A program made the position numbers and the translations under genes. 64,000 nt of DNA, from assembly GCA_050516505.1 (NCBI GenBank), contig CP191518.1, positions 3,720,001 through 3,784,000 of the forward strand, in the 5' to 3' direction. Shown piece by piece: positions 9,418 to 18,285 of this stretch; within the stretch, counting starts at the first letter, position 1, and every line of letters starts with the position of its first letter. Under the pieces are notes generated by a model. The model was not told the origin of the DNA. It did not search any database and saw nothing but the letters and a program-made list of their open reading frames with translations. The DNA is from Scandinavium ludwigii_A. Its GTDB lineage: Bacteria > Pseudomonadota > Gammaproteobacteria > Enterobacterales > Enterobacteriaceae.

Positions 9418-10143
9418 TTATTCAGCTTCTACGAAGCTTTCTTCCGCCTGGGAAGCCAGATCCTGAGAACGGCCTTCACGTACGGTCTGAGCAACGGCAT
9501 TCAGATACAGGCTAACTGCACGGATTGCATCGTCGTTACCCGGGATAACGAAATCAACGCCATCTGGATCAGAGTTGGTATCAACGATAGCAAATACTGG
9601 GATACCCAGGTTGTTTGCTTCTTTGATAGCGATGTGTTCGTGGTCTGCATCGACAACAAACAGTGCGTCCGGCAGGCCGCCCATGTCTTTGATGCCGCCC
9701 AGGCTGTTTTCCAGCTTGCCCAGTTCACGAGTACGCATCAGCGCTTCTTTCTTGGTCAGCTTGTCGAAGGTGCCATCCTGAGACTGAGTTTCCAGGTCTT
9801 TCAGACGCTTGATAGACTGACGAACGGTTTTCCAGTTAGTCAGCATACCGCCCAACCAGCGATGGTTCACGAAGAACTGATCGCAGTTCAGAGCAGCTTC
9901 TTTTACCGCTTCGCTTGCTGCGCGCTTGGTACCAACGATCAGGATCTTACCTTTGCGAGAGGAGATCTTGTTCAGTTCAGCCAGAGCTTCGTTGAACATT
10001 GGTACAGTTTTCTCAAGGTTGATGATGTGAACTTTGTTACGCGCGCCGAAGATGAAAGGCTTCATTTTCGGGTTCCAGTAACGGGTCTGGTGACCGAAGT
10101 GTACACCAGCCTTGAGCATGTCGCGCATGGAAACAGTTGCCAT
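9418..10143 (-). CDS. rpsB: RpsB, 30S ribosomal protein S2
   Basis: S2 is a structural protein of the small ribosomal subunit; it joins late in assembly and anchors S1. The 241-residue sequence contains both S2 signatures, including the one around HFGHQTRYWNPKMKPFIFG near the N-terminus. The ATG at 10143 gives MATVSMRD, the normal start; the reading frame stays open upstream to 10419, but that stretch is untranslated leader. It is the first gene of rpsB-tsf. Expression in relatives is autoregulated by S2 through the 5' leader. Confidence 0.97.
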   Translation of the reverse strand: MATVSMRDMLKAGVHFGHQTRYWNPKMKPFIFGARNKVHIINLEKTVPMFNEALAELNKISSRKGKILIVGTKRAASEAVKEAALNCDQFFVNHRWLGGMLTNWKTVRQSIKRLKDLETQSQDGTFDKLTKKEALMRTRELGKLENSLGGIKDMGGLPDALFVVDADHEHIAIKEANNLGIPVFAIVDTNSDPDGVDFVIPGNDDAIRAVSLYLNAVAQTVREGRSQDLASQAEESFVEAE

Positions 10144-10308
10144 GTTTAAAACCTCTATATAAAAGTTGGGGTTATGCCTCCACGTATCCCATACGACCGA
10201 CCCCGAAGGGCACCCCGGCGTATGTGCCGATACGTGTGTGTTATTACACAATGTGAGATTTGTCGCTGCCAGACCGTTTCTGTGTATATCAAACGGAATG
10301 GAAGTTCG
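10144..10308 (-). ncRNA. rpsB 5' leader (S2-responsive region; location of t44/tff transcript in E. coli)
   Basis: About 165 nt of untranslated RNA is predicted between the putative rpsB promoter and the rpsB ATG. In E. coli the corresponding interval gives the t44 (tff) RNA and is the region through which S2 represses its own operon. Several GC-rich self-complementary segments are visible, for example GGGTGCCCTTCGGGG. Assignment is by position plus these segments; I could not fold it or compare it with the family model. Confidence 0.5.
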
Positions 10309-10314
10309 GCGCGC

Positions 10315-10344
10315 TTTATACCATAAATTGCGAGTGGAAACCAA
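10315..10344 (-). promoter_or_regulatory. Putative rpsB promoter with GC-rich discriminator
   Basis: On the minus strand, a TATAAA -10 (10315-10320) follows a TTGGTT -35-like hexamer (10339-10344) with 18 bp between. The bases just downstream of the -10 are GCGCGCC, the GC-rich discriminator typical of stringently controlled ribosomal promoters. The call is from sequence only. Confidence 0.55.
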
Positions 10345-10463
10345 TAAATGTTGGTACGACGCGCTGGAATGATTCTCAATTTGGCAGTCGATAGCGACGG
10401 CTGTTACCATTGTCAGCACTTACACTAGTATTGCCGATAAATCGGCCTCGATGGACAGAATTC

Positions 10464-11258
10464 ATGGCTATCTCTATTAAGACCCCAGAAGAAATTGAAA
10501 AAATGCGCGTGGCGGGCCGTCTGGCTGCCGAAGTGCTGGAAATGATCGAACCGTACATCAAGCCAGGTGTCAGCACCGGCGAGCTGGATCGTATCTGTGA
10601 CGATTACATTGTTAATACTCAGCATGCGGTCTCCGCCTGCCTGGGTTATCACGGCTTCCCAAAATCCGTGTGCATCTCTATTAATGAAGTGGTGTGCCAC
10701 GGGATTCCGGATGACGAAAAACTGCTGAAAGATGGCGACATCGTTAATATCGACGTGACCGTCATTAAAGACGAATACCACGGCGATACGTCCAAAATGT
10801 TCATCGTTGGCAAACCGACCATCCTCGGCGAACGTCTGTGCCGCGTGACGCAGGAAAGCCTGTACCTCGCCCTGCGTATGGTGAAGCCGGGTATCCGTCT
10901 TCGCACACTGGGTGCAGCTATTCAGAAATTTGCCGAAGCGGAAGGTTTCTCCGTGGTACGTGAATATTGCGGGCACGGCATTGGCCGCGTGTTCCATGAA
11001 GAACCGCAGGTTCTGCACTATGATGCTGATGACGGCGGCGTAGTACTTCAAGCCGGGATGACGTTTACCATCGAGCCGATGGTCAACTCTGGCGATTACC
11101 GTATCCGTACCATGAAAGACGGTTGGACGGTGAAAACCAAAGACCGGAGCTTGTCTGCACAGTACGAGCATACTATTGTGGTGACAGACAACGGCTGCGA
11201 AATAATGACGTTACGCAAGGATGACACTATCCCGGCGATAATCTCGCACAACGAATGA
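10464..11258 (+). CDS. map: Map, methionine aminopeptidase type I
   Basis: Map removes the initiator methionine from nascent proteins whose second residue is small. The 264-residue product has all five metal ligands of the pita-bread fold: Asp97 and Asp108 (in NIDVTVIKDEYHGDTSKMF), His171 (near CGHGIGRVFHEEP), Glu204 (FTIEPMV) and Glu235 (QYEHTIVV). I chose the ATG at 10464 (MAISIKT), which gives the exact family length; an in-frame upstream ATG at 10410 would add 18 unlikely residues. It is divergent from rpsB and ends in a strong terminator. Confidence 0.97.
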   Translation: MAISIKTPEEIEKMRVAGRLAAEVLEMIEPYIKPGVSTGELDRICDDYIVNTQHAVSACLGYHGFPKSVCISINEVVCHGIPDDEKLLKDGDIVNIDVTVIKDEYHGDTSKMFIVGKPTILGERLCRVTQESLYLALRMVKPGIRLRTLGAAIQKFAEAEGFSVVREYCGHGIGRVFHEEPQVLHYDADDGGVVLQAGMTFTIEPMVNSGDYRIRTMKDGWTVKTKDRSLSAQYEHTIVVTDNGCEIMTLRKDDTIPAIISHNE

Positions 11259-11262
11259 CAAG

Positions 11263-11289
11263 AAGCCGGCGAAAGCCGGTTTTTTTTTG
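11263..11289 (+). terminator. Intrinsic terminator downstream of map
   Basis: CCGGC-GAAA-GCCGG, a perfect stem with a GNRA tetraloop, is followed by a run of nine T. It lies immediately after the map stop codon. Confidence 0.92.
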
Positions 11290-11318
11290 GGTAATCGTTT
11301 TTTCTTATGGGTGGCGCG

Positions 11319-13982
11319 ATGAGCAATTCCTTACCTGACACAGCCTTACCTGTTCTGCCAGGCCAGCCGGAAAACCCGGTCAGTTGGGCAGACTCGGAGC
11401 TGAACTGCGCCAGCATCAAGGCGCGTCTCGATGCGTTCCAGCGCTGGCTGGGTGACGCCTTCGATAGCGGCACATCTGCCGAACAGCTGATGACCGCCCG
11501 TACAGAATACATCGATCAGATGCTCCAGCGTCTGTGGTTGCATTACGGTTTTGGTGACATCGAAGATGCGGCGCTGGTTGCCGTCGGCGGCTATGGCCGC
11601 GGCGAACTGCATCCGCTTTCTGATATCGACTTGCTGATCCTCAGCCGTAAGAAATTGCCCGACGAACAGGCTCAGAAAATTGGCGAGCTGCTGACTCTGC
11701 TGTGGGATCTCAAACTCGAAGTCGGCCACAGTGTACGTACCCTCGAAGAGTGCCTGCTGGAAGGGCTTTCTGACCTCACCGTCGCCACTAACCTGATTGA
11801 ATCACGCCTGCTGATTGGCGACGTTACCCTCTTTCTCGCGTTGCAAAAGCACATTTTCAGCGAAGGATTCTGGCCATCGGAAAAATTCTTTGCCGCTAAA
11901 GTCGAAGAACAAAACGGCCGGCATCAGCGTTATCACGGCACCAGCTACAACCTCGAGCCTGATATCAAAAGCAGCCCCGGCGGCCTGCGTGATATTCACA
12001 CTCTACAATGGGTGGCCCGTCGTCATTTCGGCGCAACCTCGCTGGATGAAATGGTCGGTTTTGGCTTTCTGACCGAAGCCGAGCGCAACGAGCTGAACGA
12101 GTGTTTACACCTGCTGTGGCGCATCCGTTTTGCGCTGCATCTGGAAATTAACCGCTACGACAACCGTCTGCTGTTCGATCGCCAGTTGAACGTGGCCCAG
12201 CGCCTCAACTACAGCGGCGAAGGCAACCAGCCGGTTGAACAAATGATGAAGGATTTCTATCGCGTCACCCGCCGGGTGGGCGAGCTCAACCAGATGCTGC
12301 TCCAGCTGTTTGATGAAGCGATCCTCGCGCTGACCGCCGATGAAAAACCGCGCCCGATAGATGATGATTTCCAGCTGCGCGGCACGCTCATCGACCTGCG
12401 CGACGACACCCTGTTCATGCGCGAGCCGCAGGCGATTCTGCGCATGTTCCACATCATGGTGCGTAACAGCAGCATTACCGGCATTTATTCGACGACGCTG
12501 CGCCATTTGCGCCATGCCCGCCGCCATCTGCAACAGCCGCTGTGTTATATCCCCGAAGCGCGCGAGCTGTTCCTGAGCATGTTGCGCCACCAGGGCGCCG
12601 TCAGCCGCGGTCTGCTGCCGATGCACCGTCACAGCGTACTGTGGGCGTATATGCCGCAGTGGTCGCACATTGTCGGCCAGATGCAGTTTGACCTGTTCCA
12701 CGCCTATACCGTCGATGAGCACACCATTCGCGTGCTGCTGAAACTGGAAAGCTTCGCCAAAGAGGAAACGCGCTCACGTCATCCGCTCTGCGTCGAACTG
12801 TGGCCGCGCCTTAATCATCCGGAACTGATCCTGATTGCCGCCCTGTTCCACGATATCGCCAAAGGGCGCGGCGGAGACCACTCGGTACTCGGCGCGCAGG
12901 ACGTCCTCAAATTTGCAGAGCTGCACGGCCTGAATTCGCGCGAAACGCAGCTGGTTGCATGGCTGGTACGTCATCACCTGCTGATGTCCGTCACCGCCCA
13001 ACGTCGTGATATTCAGGACCCGGAAGTCATCAAACAGTTTGCCGAAGAAGTGCAGACTGAAAACCGTCTGCGTTATCTGGTGTGCCTGACCGTGGCTGAT
13101 ATCTGTGCCACCAACGAAACACTGTGGAACAGTTGGAAGCAGAGTCTGTTGCGTGAGCTCTATTTCGCCACCGAAAAGCAGCTACGCCGTGGAATGCAAA
13201 ATACACCGGACATGCGCGAACGCGTGCGGCATCATCAGCTCCAGGCGTTAGCCCTGCTGCGGATGGACAATATCGACGAAGAGGCACTGCATCATATTTG
13301 GGCGCGCTGTCGGGCCAACTATTTTGTGCGCCACACGCCAAACCAGCTCGCGTGGCATGCCCGTCATCTCCTCCAGCACGACCTGAACGATCCGATGATC
13401 CTGCTAAGCCCGCAGGCGACGCGCGGCGGTACGGAAATCTTTATCTGGAGTCCGGACCGACCGTATCTGTTCGCCGCCGTGTGCGCTGAACTGGACCGGC
13501 GTAATCTCAGCGTGCACGACGCGCAGATTTTTACCACCCGCGACGGGATGGCAATGGACACCTTTATCGTGCTCGAACCCGACGGCAGTCCGCTGTCCGG
13601 CGACAGGCATGAAGCCATCCGCCACGGCCTCGAACAAGCCATCACGCAACGTTCATGGCAGGCCCCTGCTCCGCGTCGTCAACCGGCGAAATTGCGTCAT
13701 TTTACCGTCGATACCGAGGTCAATTTCCTCCCGACGCATACCGACAGAAAATCGTTCCTTGAGCTGATTGCGCTCGACCAGCCGGGTTTATTGGCATGCG
13801 TCGGCCAGGTCTTCGCTGACCTCAGCATTTCGCTCCACGGGGCGAGAATTACAACAATTGGTGAACGAGTAGAAGATTTATTTATAATCGCGACAGCCGA
13901 CCGGCGTGCTCTTAATAATGTGCTTCAGCAAGAAGTACAACAGCGGTTGACAGCGGCCCTCAATCCAAACGATAAAGGGTAG
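11319..13982 (+). CDS. glnD: GlnD, bifunctional uridylyltransferase / uridylyl-removing enzyme
   Basis: GlnD is the glutamine sensor of the nitrogen cascade: it uridylylates PII proteins (GlnB, GlnK) when glutamine is low and deuridylylates them when it is high. The 887-residue protein has a nucleotidyltransferase domain with GGYGRGELHPLSDIDLLIL near residue 90-110, a central HD hydrolase domain with LFHDIAKGRGGDHS near residue 510, and two C-terminal ACT domains that bind glutamine. The ATG at 11319 has GGGTGG upstream; the ATG at 11307 is an alternative that would add four residues. The gene follows map after a terminator. Confidence 0.96.
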   Translation: MSNSLPDTALPVLPGQPENPVSWADSELNCASIKARLDAFQRWLGDAFDSGTSAEQLMTARTEYIDQMLQRLWLHYGFGDIEDAALVAVGGYGRGELHPLSDIDLLILSRKKLPDEQAQKIGELLTLLWDLKLEVGHSVRTLEECLLEGLSDLTVATNLIESRLLIGDVTLFLALQKHIFSEGFWPSEKFFAAKVEEQNGRHQRYHGTSYNLEPDIKSSPGGLRDIHTLQWVARRHFGATSLDEMVGFGFLTEAERNELNECLHLLWRIRFALHLEINRYDNRLLFDRQLNVAQRLNYSGEGNQPVEQMMKDFYRVTRRVGELNQMLLQLFDEAILALTADEKPRPIDDDFQLRGTLIDLRDDTLFMREPQAILRMFHIMVRNSSITGIYSTTLRHLRHARRHLQQPLCYIPEARELFLSMLRHQGAVSRGLLPMHRHSVLWAYMPQWSHIVGQMQFDLFHAYTVDEHTIRVLLKLESFAKEETRSRHPLCVELWPRLNHPELILIAALFHDIAKGRGGDHSVLGAQDVLKFAELHGLNSRETQLVAWLVRHHLLMSVTAQRRDIQDPEVIKQFAEEVQTENRLRYLVCLTVADICATNETLWNSWKQSLLRELYFATEKQLRRGMQNTPDMRERVRHHQLQALALLRMDNIDEEALHHIWARCRANYFVRHTPNQLAWHARHLLQHDLNDPMILLSPQATRGGTEIFIWSPDRPYLFAAVCAELDRRNLSVHDAQIFTTRDGMAMDTFIVLEPDGSPLSGDRHEAIRHGLEQAITQRSWQAPAPRRQPAKLRHFTVDTEVNFLPTHTDRKSFLELIALDQPGLLACVGQVFADLSISLHGARITTIGERVEDLFIIATADRRALNNVLQQEVQQRLTAALNPNDKG

Positions 13983-14012
13983 TGTGTTTTTTTTAATGGA
14001 AAGAGTTTAACA

Positions 14013-14837
14013 ATGCAGCAGTTACAGAACGTTATTGAGTCCGCTTTTGAGCGCCGCGCCGACATCACTCCGGCGAATGTAGATACCGTTACCCGCGAAG
14101 CGGTTAACCAGGTTATTTCCCTGCTGGATTCCGGCGCGCTGCGCGTAGCGGAAAAGATTGACGGCCAGTGGGTTACGCATCAATGGCTGAAGAAAGCGGT
14201 ACTGCTCTCTTTCCGTATCAATGATAACCAGGTTATCGACGGAGCGGAAAGCCGCTACTTCGATAAAGTCCCGATGAAATTCGCCGACTACGACGAGGCG
14301 CGTTTCCAGAAAGAAGGTTTCCGCGTAGTACCACCGGCAGCCGTTCGCCAGGGCGCGTACATTGCACGTAACACCGTGCTGATGCCGTCCTACGTTAACA
14401 TCGGCGCTTACGTCGACGAAGGCTCCATGGTTGATACCTGGGCGACCGTCGGCTCCTGTGCGCAGATCGGGAAAAACGTTCACCTGTCCGGCGGCGTGGG
14501 TATCGGTGGCGTACTTGAGCCACTGCAGGCTAACCCGACCATCATCGAAGACAACTGCTTCATCGGCGCACGTTCCGAAGTGGTAGAAGGCGTTATCGTT
14601 GAAGAAGGTTCCGTGATTTCGATGGGCGTTTACCTCGGCCAGAGCACCAAAATCTACGATCGTGAAACTGGCGAAGTGTTCTACGGTCGCGTACCGGCAG
14701 GCTCGGTTGTTGTTTCCGGCAACCTGCCGTCAAAAGATGGCAAATACAGCCTGTACTGTGCGGTTATCGTGAAAAAAGTAGATGCGAAAACCCGCGGCAA
14801 AGTCGGCATTAACGAACTGCTGCGCACCATCGACTAA
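14013..14837 (+). CDS. dapD: DapD, tetrahydrodipicolinate N-succinyltransferase
   Basis: DapD transfers succinyl from succinyl-CoA to tetrahydrodipicolinate in the succinylase route to diaminopimelate and lysine, which also supplies the peptidoglycan cross-link residue. The 274-residue sequence has a helical N-terminal domain, then imperfect hexapeptide repeats forming a left-handed parallel beta-helix (about residues 105-230), including VNIGAYVDEGSMVDTWATVG. It lies 30 bp after glnD and ends in a strong terminator. Confidence 0.97.
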   Translation: MQQLQNVIESAFERRADITPANVDTVTREAVNQVISLLDSGALRVAEKIDGQWVTHQWLKKAVLLSFRINDNQVIDGAESRYFDKVPMKFADYDEARFQKEGFRVVPPAAVRQGAYIARNTVLMPSYVNIGAYVDEGSMVDTWATVGSCAQIGKNVHLSGGVGIGGVLEPLQANPTIIEDNCFIGARSEVVEGVIVEEGSVISMGVYLGQSTKIYDRETGEVFYGRVPAGSVVVSGNLPSKDGKYSLYCAVIVKKVDAKTRGKVGINELLRTID

Positions 14838-14846
14838 ATCAGTCTT

Positions 14847-14876
14847 GAAAAAAGCGGGGGCACCCCGCTTTTTTTA
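14847..14876 (+). terminator. Intrinsic terminator downstream of dapD
   Basis: AAAGCGGGG pairs with CCCCGCTTT around a short GCA loop, followed by a run of T. It is 10 bp after the dapD stop. Confidence 0.9.
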
Positions 14877-14947
14877 TACCTGACGCTGGCGGAAAATAAA
14901 TTTTTCGTTAATTATTCAAAGGTTATGTTTAATCGAAGGATAGCGCT

Positions 14948-15337
14948 ATGTACGACAATCTGAAAAGTTTGGGCATTACCAATCCTGATGAAATCGATCG
15001 TTACAGCCTCCGGCAGGAAGCCAACAACGATATCCTGAAAATTTATTTTCATAAGGATAAAGGCGAGTTTTTCGCGAAAAGCGTGAAGTTCAAATATCCA
15101 CGTCAGCGTAAAACCGTGGTGGCAGACGGTGTGGGTCAGGGTTACAAAGAAGTGCAGGAAATCAGTCCGAACCTGCGCTATGTGATCGACGAGCTGGATC
15201 AGATTTGCAAACGCGATCGCACCGAAGTCGATCTCAAGCGTAAGATCCTCGACGACCTGCGTCATCTCGAAAGCGTGGTCGCCAATAAGATCAACGAAAT
15301 CGAATCCGATCTTGAGAAGCTAACCCGCGGAAAATAA
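14948..15337 (+). CDS. yaeH: YaeH, conserved protein of the DUF3461 family
   Basis: The function of this family is not known. The 129-residue protein is highly charged and probably cytoplasmic, with no signal peptide or membrane segment. The N-terminal half contains NDILKIYFHKDKGEFFAKSV. The C-terminal third (about residues 75-128) is strongly helical with regular Leu/Ile spacing and could form a coiled coil. It is nearly identical to E. coli YaeH over its whole length. It lies between the dapD terminator and its own terminator. The yaeI gene that separates dapD and yaeH in K-12 is absent; the gap here is only 110 bp. Confidence 0.93.
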   Translation: MYDNLKSLGITNPDEIDRYSLRQEANNDILKIYFHKDKGEFFAKSVKFKYPRQRKTVVADGVGQGYKEVQEISPNLRYVIDELDQICKRDRTEVDLKRKILDDLRHLESVVANKINEIESDLEKLTRGK

Positions 15338-15342
15338 AAGTC

Positions 15343-15368
15343 AAACGGCAACCTGGGTTGCCGTTTTT
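15343..15368 (+). terminator. Terminator between convergent yaeH and cdaR
   Basis: AACGGCAACC pairs with GGTTGCCGTT, followed by TTTTT on the plus strand. The A-rich left side means it may also end cdaR transcripts arriving from the other direction. Confidence 0.85.
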
Positions 15369-15374
15369 AACACT

Positions 15375-16532
15375 TCATCGTTGTTCATCCAGCTGTAACG
15401 CCACATACAGCAGAAGCCTGTCGTCAAAATTCCCCAAATCGAGGCCGGTCAGTTCCGAAATGCGGTTCAGCCGATACTCCAGCGTATTACGGTGAATAAA
15501 CAGCGCTTTTGACGTCGCCAGCGGCTGCACGTTGTGCCTGAACCAAGCCGACAACGTTCGACGCAGCAGACCGTTATTATCCGTTGCTTTGAGCTTCTCC
15601 AGCGGGCGCGCCAGTTCATTAGCCTGCCAGCCGCCGCGCAGGCTGTCGAGCAACACCGGCAGCATTAAATCCTGATAAAAATAGCTTCGGCTTTCCGGCA
15701 TCCGCTGCTTGCCGACCATCATCGTCGTGCGTGCGGTGCGGTATGATCGGGCAATGCTGCCCTGCCCGGTGAAGTAGTTGCCCAACGCCACGCGAAAACG
15801 CAGCTGGCCATTCTCCTTCATCCGCGCAATCAGCTGTTCAACCCGTTTGCGATGATCTTCAGCATCCCAGCGGCCAAACGTATTCAGCGCGGGCTTCAGC
15901 ACGACCATTTCCGTCAGGGACACGATCCCCACCAGATTATTCCGCTCCGGCACGGTCAGCGCGGTTTGCAGCTGTTGTAGCTCAGCCATCGCGCTGTCGA
16001 CACCGAGCTGCCCGCTGTCAACTTCTACCACCGCCACCACGCGCGGCTGGTTTAAATCGATACCCAACCTCTGCGCCCATTCCGTCAATGCGGGCGTATG
16101 TTCTTCCGCCTGAATCAGGTTCATCACCAGCTCTTCACGCAGGCGAGTATCCTGCGCCAGAAGATGCATCAGCCGTGACTGCTCCAGCATCATTTCGGCA
16201 GTCATGCACACCAGTTCACCGTATTTGCGCAGCAGAGCAGGCTCGCCGGTCAGGCCAATCACGCCGACGATTTCCCCTTCCAGCCGTAGCGGCAGGTTGA
16301 TCCCTTGGCGCACGCCATGCAGATGACGCGCAACCGCATCATCAATGTCCACCACGCGGCCCTGAGAAAGCACCAGCAGCGCACCTTCGTGCAATTCGCC
16401 AATACGCTCGCGATCACCGCTGCCGATAATCCGGCCGCGCGCATCCATGACGTTGATATTGGTGTCAATGATACGCATGGTTCGCGCCACGATATCCTGC
16501 GCCATTTTGGTATCAAGATGCCAGCCAGCCAT
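15375..16532 (-). CDS. cdaR: CdaR, carbohydrate diacid regulator
   Basis: CdaR is the transcriptional activator of the glucarate, galactarate and glycerate utilisation genes in enterobacteria. The 385-residue protein has an N-terminal sugar-diacid recognition domain (about residues 5-135), a middle GGDEF-like region, and a C-terminal PucR-type helix-turn-helix around FIHRNTLEYRLNRISELTG. The ATG at 16532 is preceded by AGGAGGGG, a near-perfect ribosome binding site, and starts MAGWHLDT like its relatives; upstream in-frame codons are not used. None of its known target operons are in this window. Confidence 0.95.
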   Translation of the reverse strand: MAGWHLDTKMAQDIVARTMRIIDTNINVMDARGRIIGSGDRERIGELHEGALLVLSQGRVVDIDDAVARHLHGVRQGINLPLRLEGEIVGVIGLTGEPALLRKYGELVCMTAEMMLEQSRLMHLLAQDTRLREELVMNLIQAEEHTPALTEWAQRLGIDLNQPRVVAVVEVDSGQLGVDSAMAELQQLQTALTVPERNNLVGIVSLTEMVVLKPALNTFGRWDAEDHRKRVEQLIARMKENGQLRFRVALGNYFTGQGSIARSYRTARTTMMVGKQRMPESRSYFYQDLMLPVLLDSLRGGWQANELARPLEKLKATDNNGLLRRTLSAWFRHNVQPLATSKALFIHRNTLEYRLNRISELTGLDLGNFDDRLLLYVALQLDEQR

Positions 16533-16660
16533 AACCCCTCCTGTCAACAGAACAACAGAATAGGGAAGCGTGTCAGCCAGTGCATTGTGCAAATGCACAA
16601 ACTGCAGTGAGGAAATATGAAGTTGTGGGAAGGTTCACAGAAAGACCGGGCGGGAAACGT

Positions 16661-16692
16661 AAAGCGCCCTCCTCCGAGTGGAGAAGGGCGTT
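16661..16692 (-). terminator. Intrinsic terminator downstream of degP
   Basis: On the minus strand, AACGCCCTTCTCC pairs with GGAGGAGGGCG with small interruptions, followed by CTTTACGTTT. It starts 6 bp past the degP stop. Confidence 0.72.
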
Positions 16693-16697
16693 GAAGA

Positions 16698-18146
16698 TTA
16701 CTGCATTAACAGGTAGATAGTGCTGTCGCCACGCTGAATATTCAGCGCCAGTACGCTCGGTTTGCTTTCAAGCAACTTACGCAAGTCAGCAATGTTTTTC
16801 ACCGGCTGCTGGTTAGCACCCACGATCACATCCCCTTTTTTCAGGCCAATTTGCGCAGCCTGCGTGCCCGGTTTGATGCTGCTTACCACCACACCTTTGT
16901 CTGCGCCTTTATTGCTCATTTCAGCGCCGTCAATACCGTTAAAGATGCTGCTGGAGTCAACCTGAGTCTGGCTGCTCTGCTGCAGTTCAAGGGACACATT
17001 AACCGGCTTGCCATCACGAACCAGGCCCAACGCAATCTTGCTACCAACAGGCATGGTGCCAACCTGAGCACGCAGCGCGGAGAAGCTACTGATCGGTTTG
17101 CCGTTCAGCGAGGTGATCACGTCGCCTGCTTTAATACCCGCTTTCGCCGCAGAAGAGTTCGGCAGCACCTGGCTGACGAATGCGCCGCGCTGAGCGTCAA
17201 CTTTCATCGCTTTCGCGAGGTCAGAGCTCAATTCAGTGCCCATAATGCCCAGCTCGCCGCGTTTCACCTGGCCGTATTTGACCATCTGCTCGGTCAGGCT
17301 TTTCACCATGTTACTTGGGATAGCGAAACCGATACCGATGTTGCCGCCGTCTGGAGCAAGGATCGCGGTGTTAATCCCGATAAGCTCACCGTTGAGGTTC
17401 ACCAGCGCACCGCCGGAGTTACCGCGGTTAATGGCCGCATCGGTCTGGATAAAGTTTTCGTAGTTTTCAACATTCAGGCCACTACGGCCCAGCGCCGAAA
17501 CGATACCGGAAGTTACGGTTTCACCGAGGCCAAACGGGTTACCGATAGCGACGGTATAATCACCCACGCGCAGCGCATCGGAATCGGCAAGTTTAATCGC
17601 CGTCAGGTTTTTCGGATCCTGAATTTGAATCAGTGCGATGTCAGAGCGAGGATCTTTCCCCACGACTTTCGCATCAAACTTGCGGCCATCGCTCAGGGAA
17701 ATTTTGATGGTGCTGGCCTTATCCACCACGTGGTTGTTGGTCACCACATAGCCTTTCGCCGCATCAATAATTACGCCAGAACCCAGTGCCATGAATTTTT
17801 CCTGCTGGGAGCCGCCGTTACCGCCAGGCGCGCCTGGACCACCTTGGCCACCGCCCTGGCAGAATGGAGAATTCTGGAACGGAGAACCGTCCTGGCAGAA
17901 CGGTGAGTTATCACCAAAGAACTGCTGGAAATTGCGCCCCATACGCGGGGTATTCACTGTGGTACTCCCTTCCACGTTAATGCTCACAACGGAAGGCATC
18001 ACTTTTTCCAGCATCGGTGCCAGGCTTGGCATCTGCTGGGCAGTCGTTGCAGAGGAAGCGGTTTCCGCAGCCGATGCAGACAGTGGGGAGAGGGCCAGAC
18101 TTAAACTCAGGGCCAGTGCACTCATTGCTAACGTTGTTTTTTTCAT
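16698..18146 (-). CDS. degP: DegP (HtrA), periplasmic serine protease and chaperone
   Basis: DegP degrades or protects misfolded outer-membrane and periplasmic proteins, forming cages of 12 or 24 subunits around clients. The 482-residue precursor has a signal peptide cleaved after about residue 26. The trypsin-like domain has the triad His139 (TNNHVV), Asp169 (RSDIAL) and Ser244 (GNSGGAL). Two PDZ domains complete the protein. The regulatory LA loop (about 70-115) contains two SPFCQ-type repeats with paired cysteines and a Gly-rich stretch slightly longer than in E. coli (474 residues). A sigma-E promoter lies upstream, so envelope stress should induce it. Confidence 0.97.
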   Translation of the reverse strand: MKKTTLAMSALALSLSLALSPLSASAAETASSATTAQQMPSLAPMLEKVMPSVVSINVEGSTTVNTPRMGRNFQQFFGDNSPFCQDGSPFQNSPFCQGGGQGGPGAPGGNGGSQQEKFMALGSGVIIDAAKGYVVTNNHVVDKASTIKISLSDGRKFDAKVVGKDPRSDIALIQIQDPKNLTAIKLADSDALRVGDYTVAIGNPFGLGETVTSGIVSALGRSGLNVENYENFIQTDAAINRGNSGGALVNLNGELIGINTAILAPDGGNIGIGFAIPSNMVKSLTEQMVKYGQVKRGELGIMGTELSSDLAKAMKVDAQRGAFVSQVLPNSSAAKAGIKAGDVITSLNGKPISSFSALRAQVGTMPVGSKIALGLVRDGKPVNVSLELQQSSQTQVDSSSIFNGIDGAEMSNKGADKGVVVSSIKPGTQAAQIGLKKGDVIVGANQQPVKNIADLRKLLESKPSVLALNIQRGDSTIYLLMQ

Positions 18147-18199
18147 GTCTCGTAATCTCTAAATGTCAGATAAAACAAAAGTTGCTGTGTATGTGACTG

Positions 18200-18227
18200 T
18201 CAGATTCAATTTATAACGCTAAGTTCC
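18200..18227 (-). promoter_or_regulatory. Sigma-E promoter of degP
   Basis: On the minus strand, GGAACTT (18221-18227) and TCTGA (18200-18204) are separated by 16 bp, matching the sigma-E consensus closely. It lies about 55 bp upstream of the degP start codon, where the E. coli degP sigma-E promoter is found. Confidence 0.85.
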
Positions 18228-18285
18228 GGATTTAAGTTTCTGGAAAAAGTAAAAAATTATTGTCCGTCTTTACAAAACTTTCGCG

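Noticed and set aside
10425..11171. 248-codon frame opposite map
   Set aside because: It covers the complement of a well-conserved enzyme gene; the His/Phe-rich translation is typical of antisense shadow frames.
16851..17906. 351-codon frame opposite degP
   Set aside because: Arg/His/Ala-rich antisense translation with no start signal; degP on the other strand is certain.
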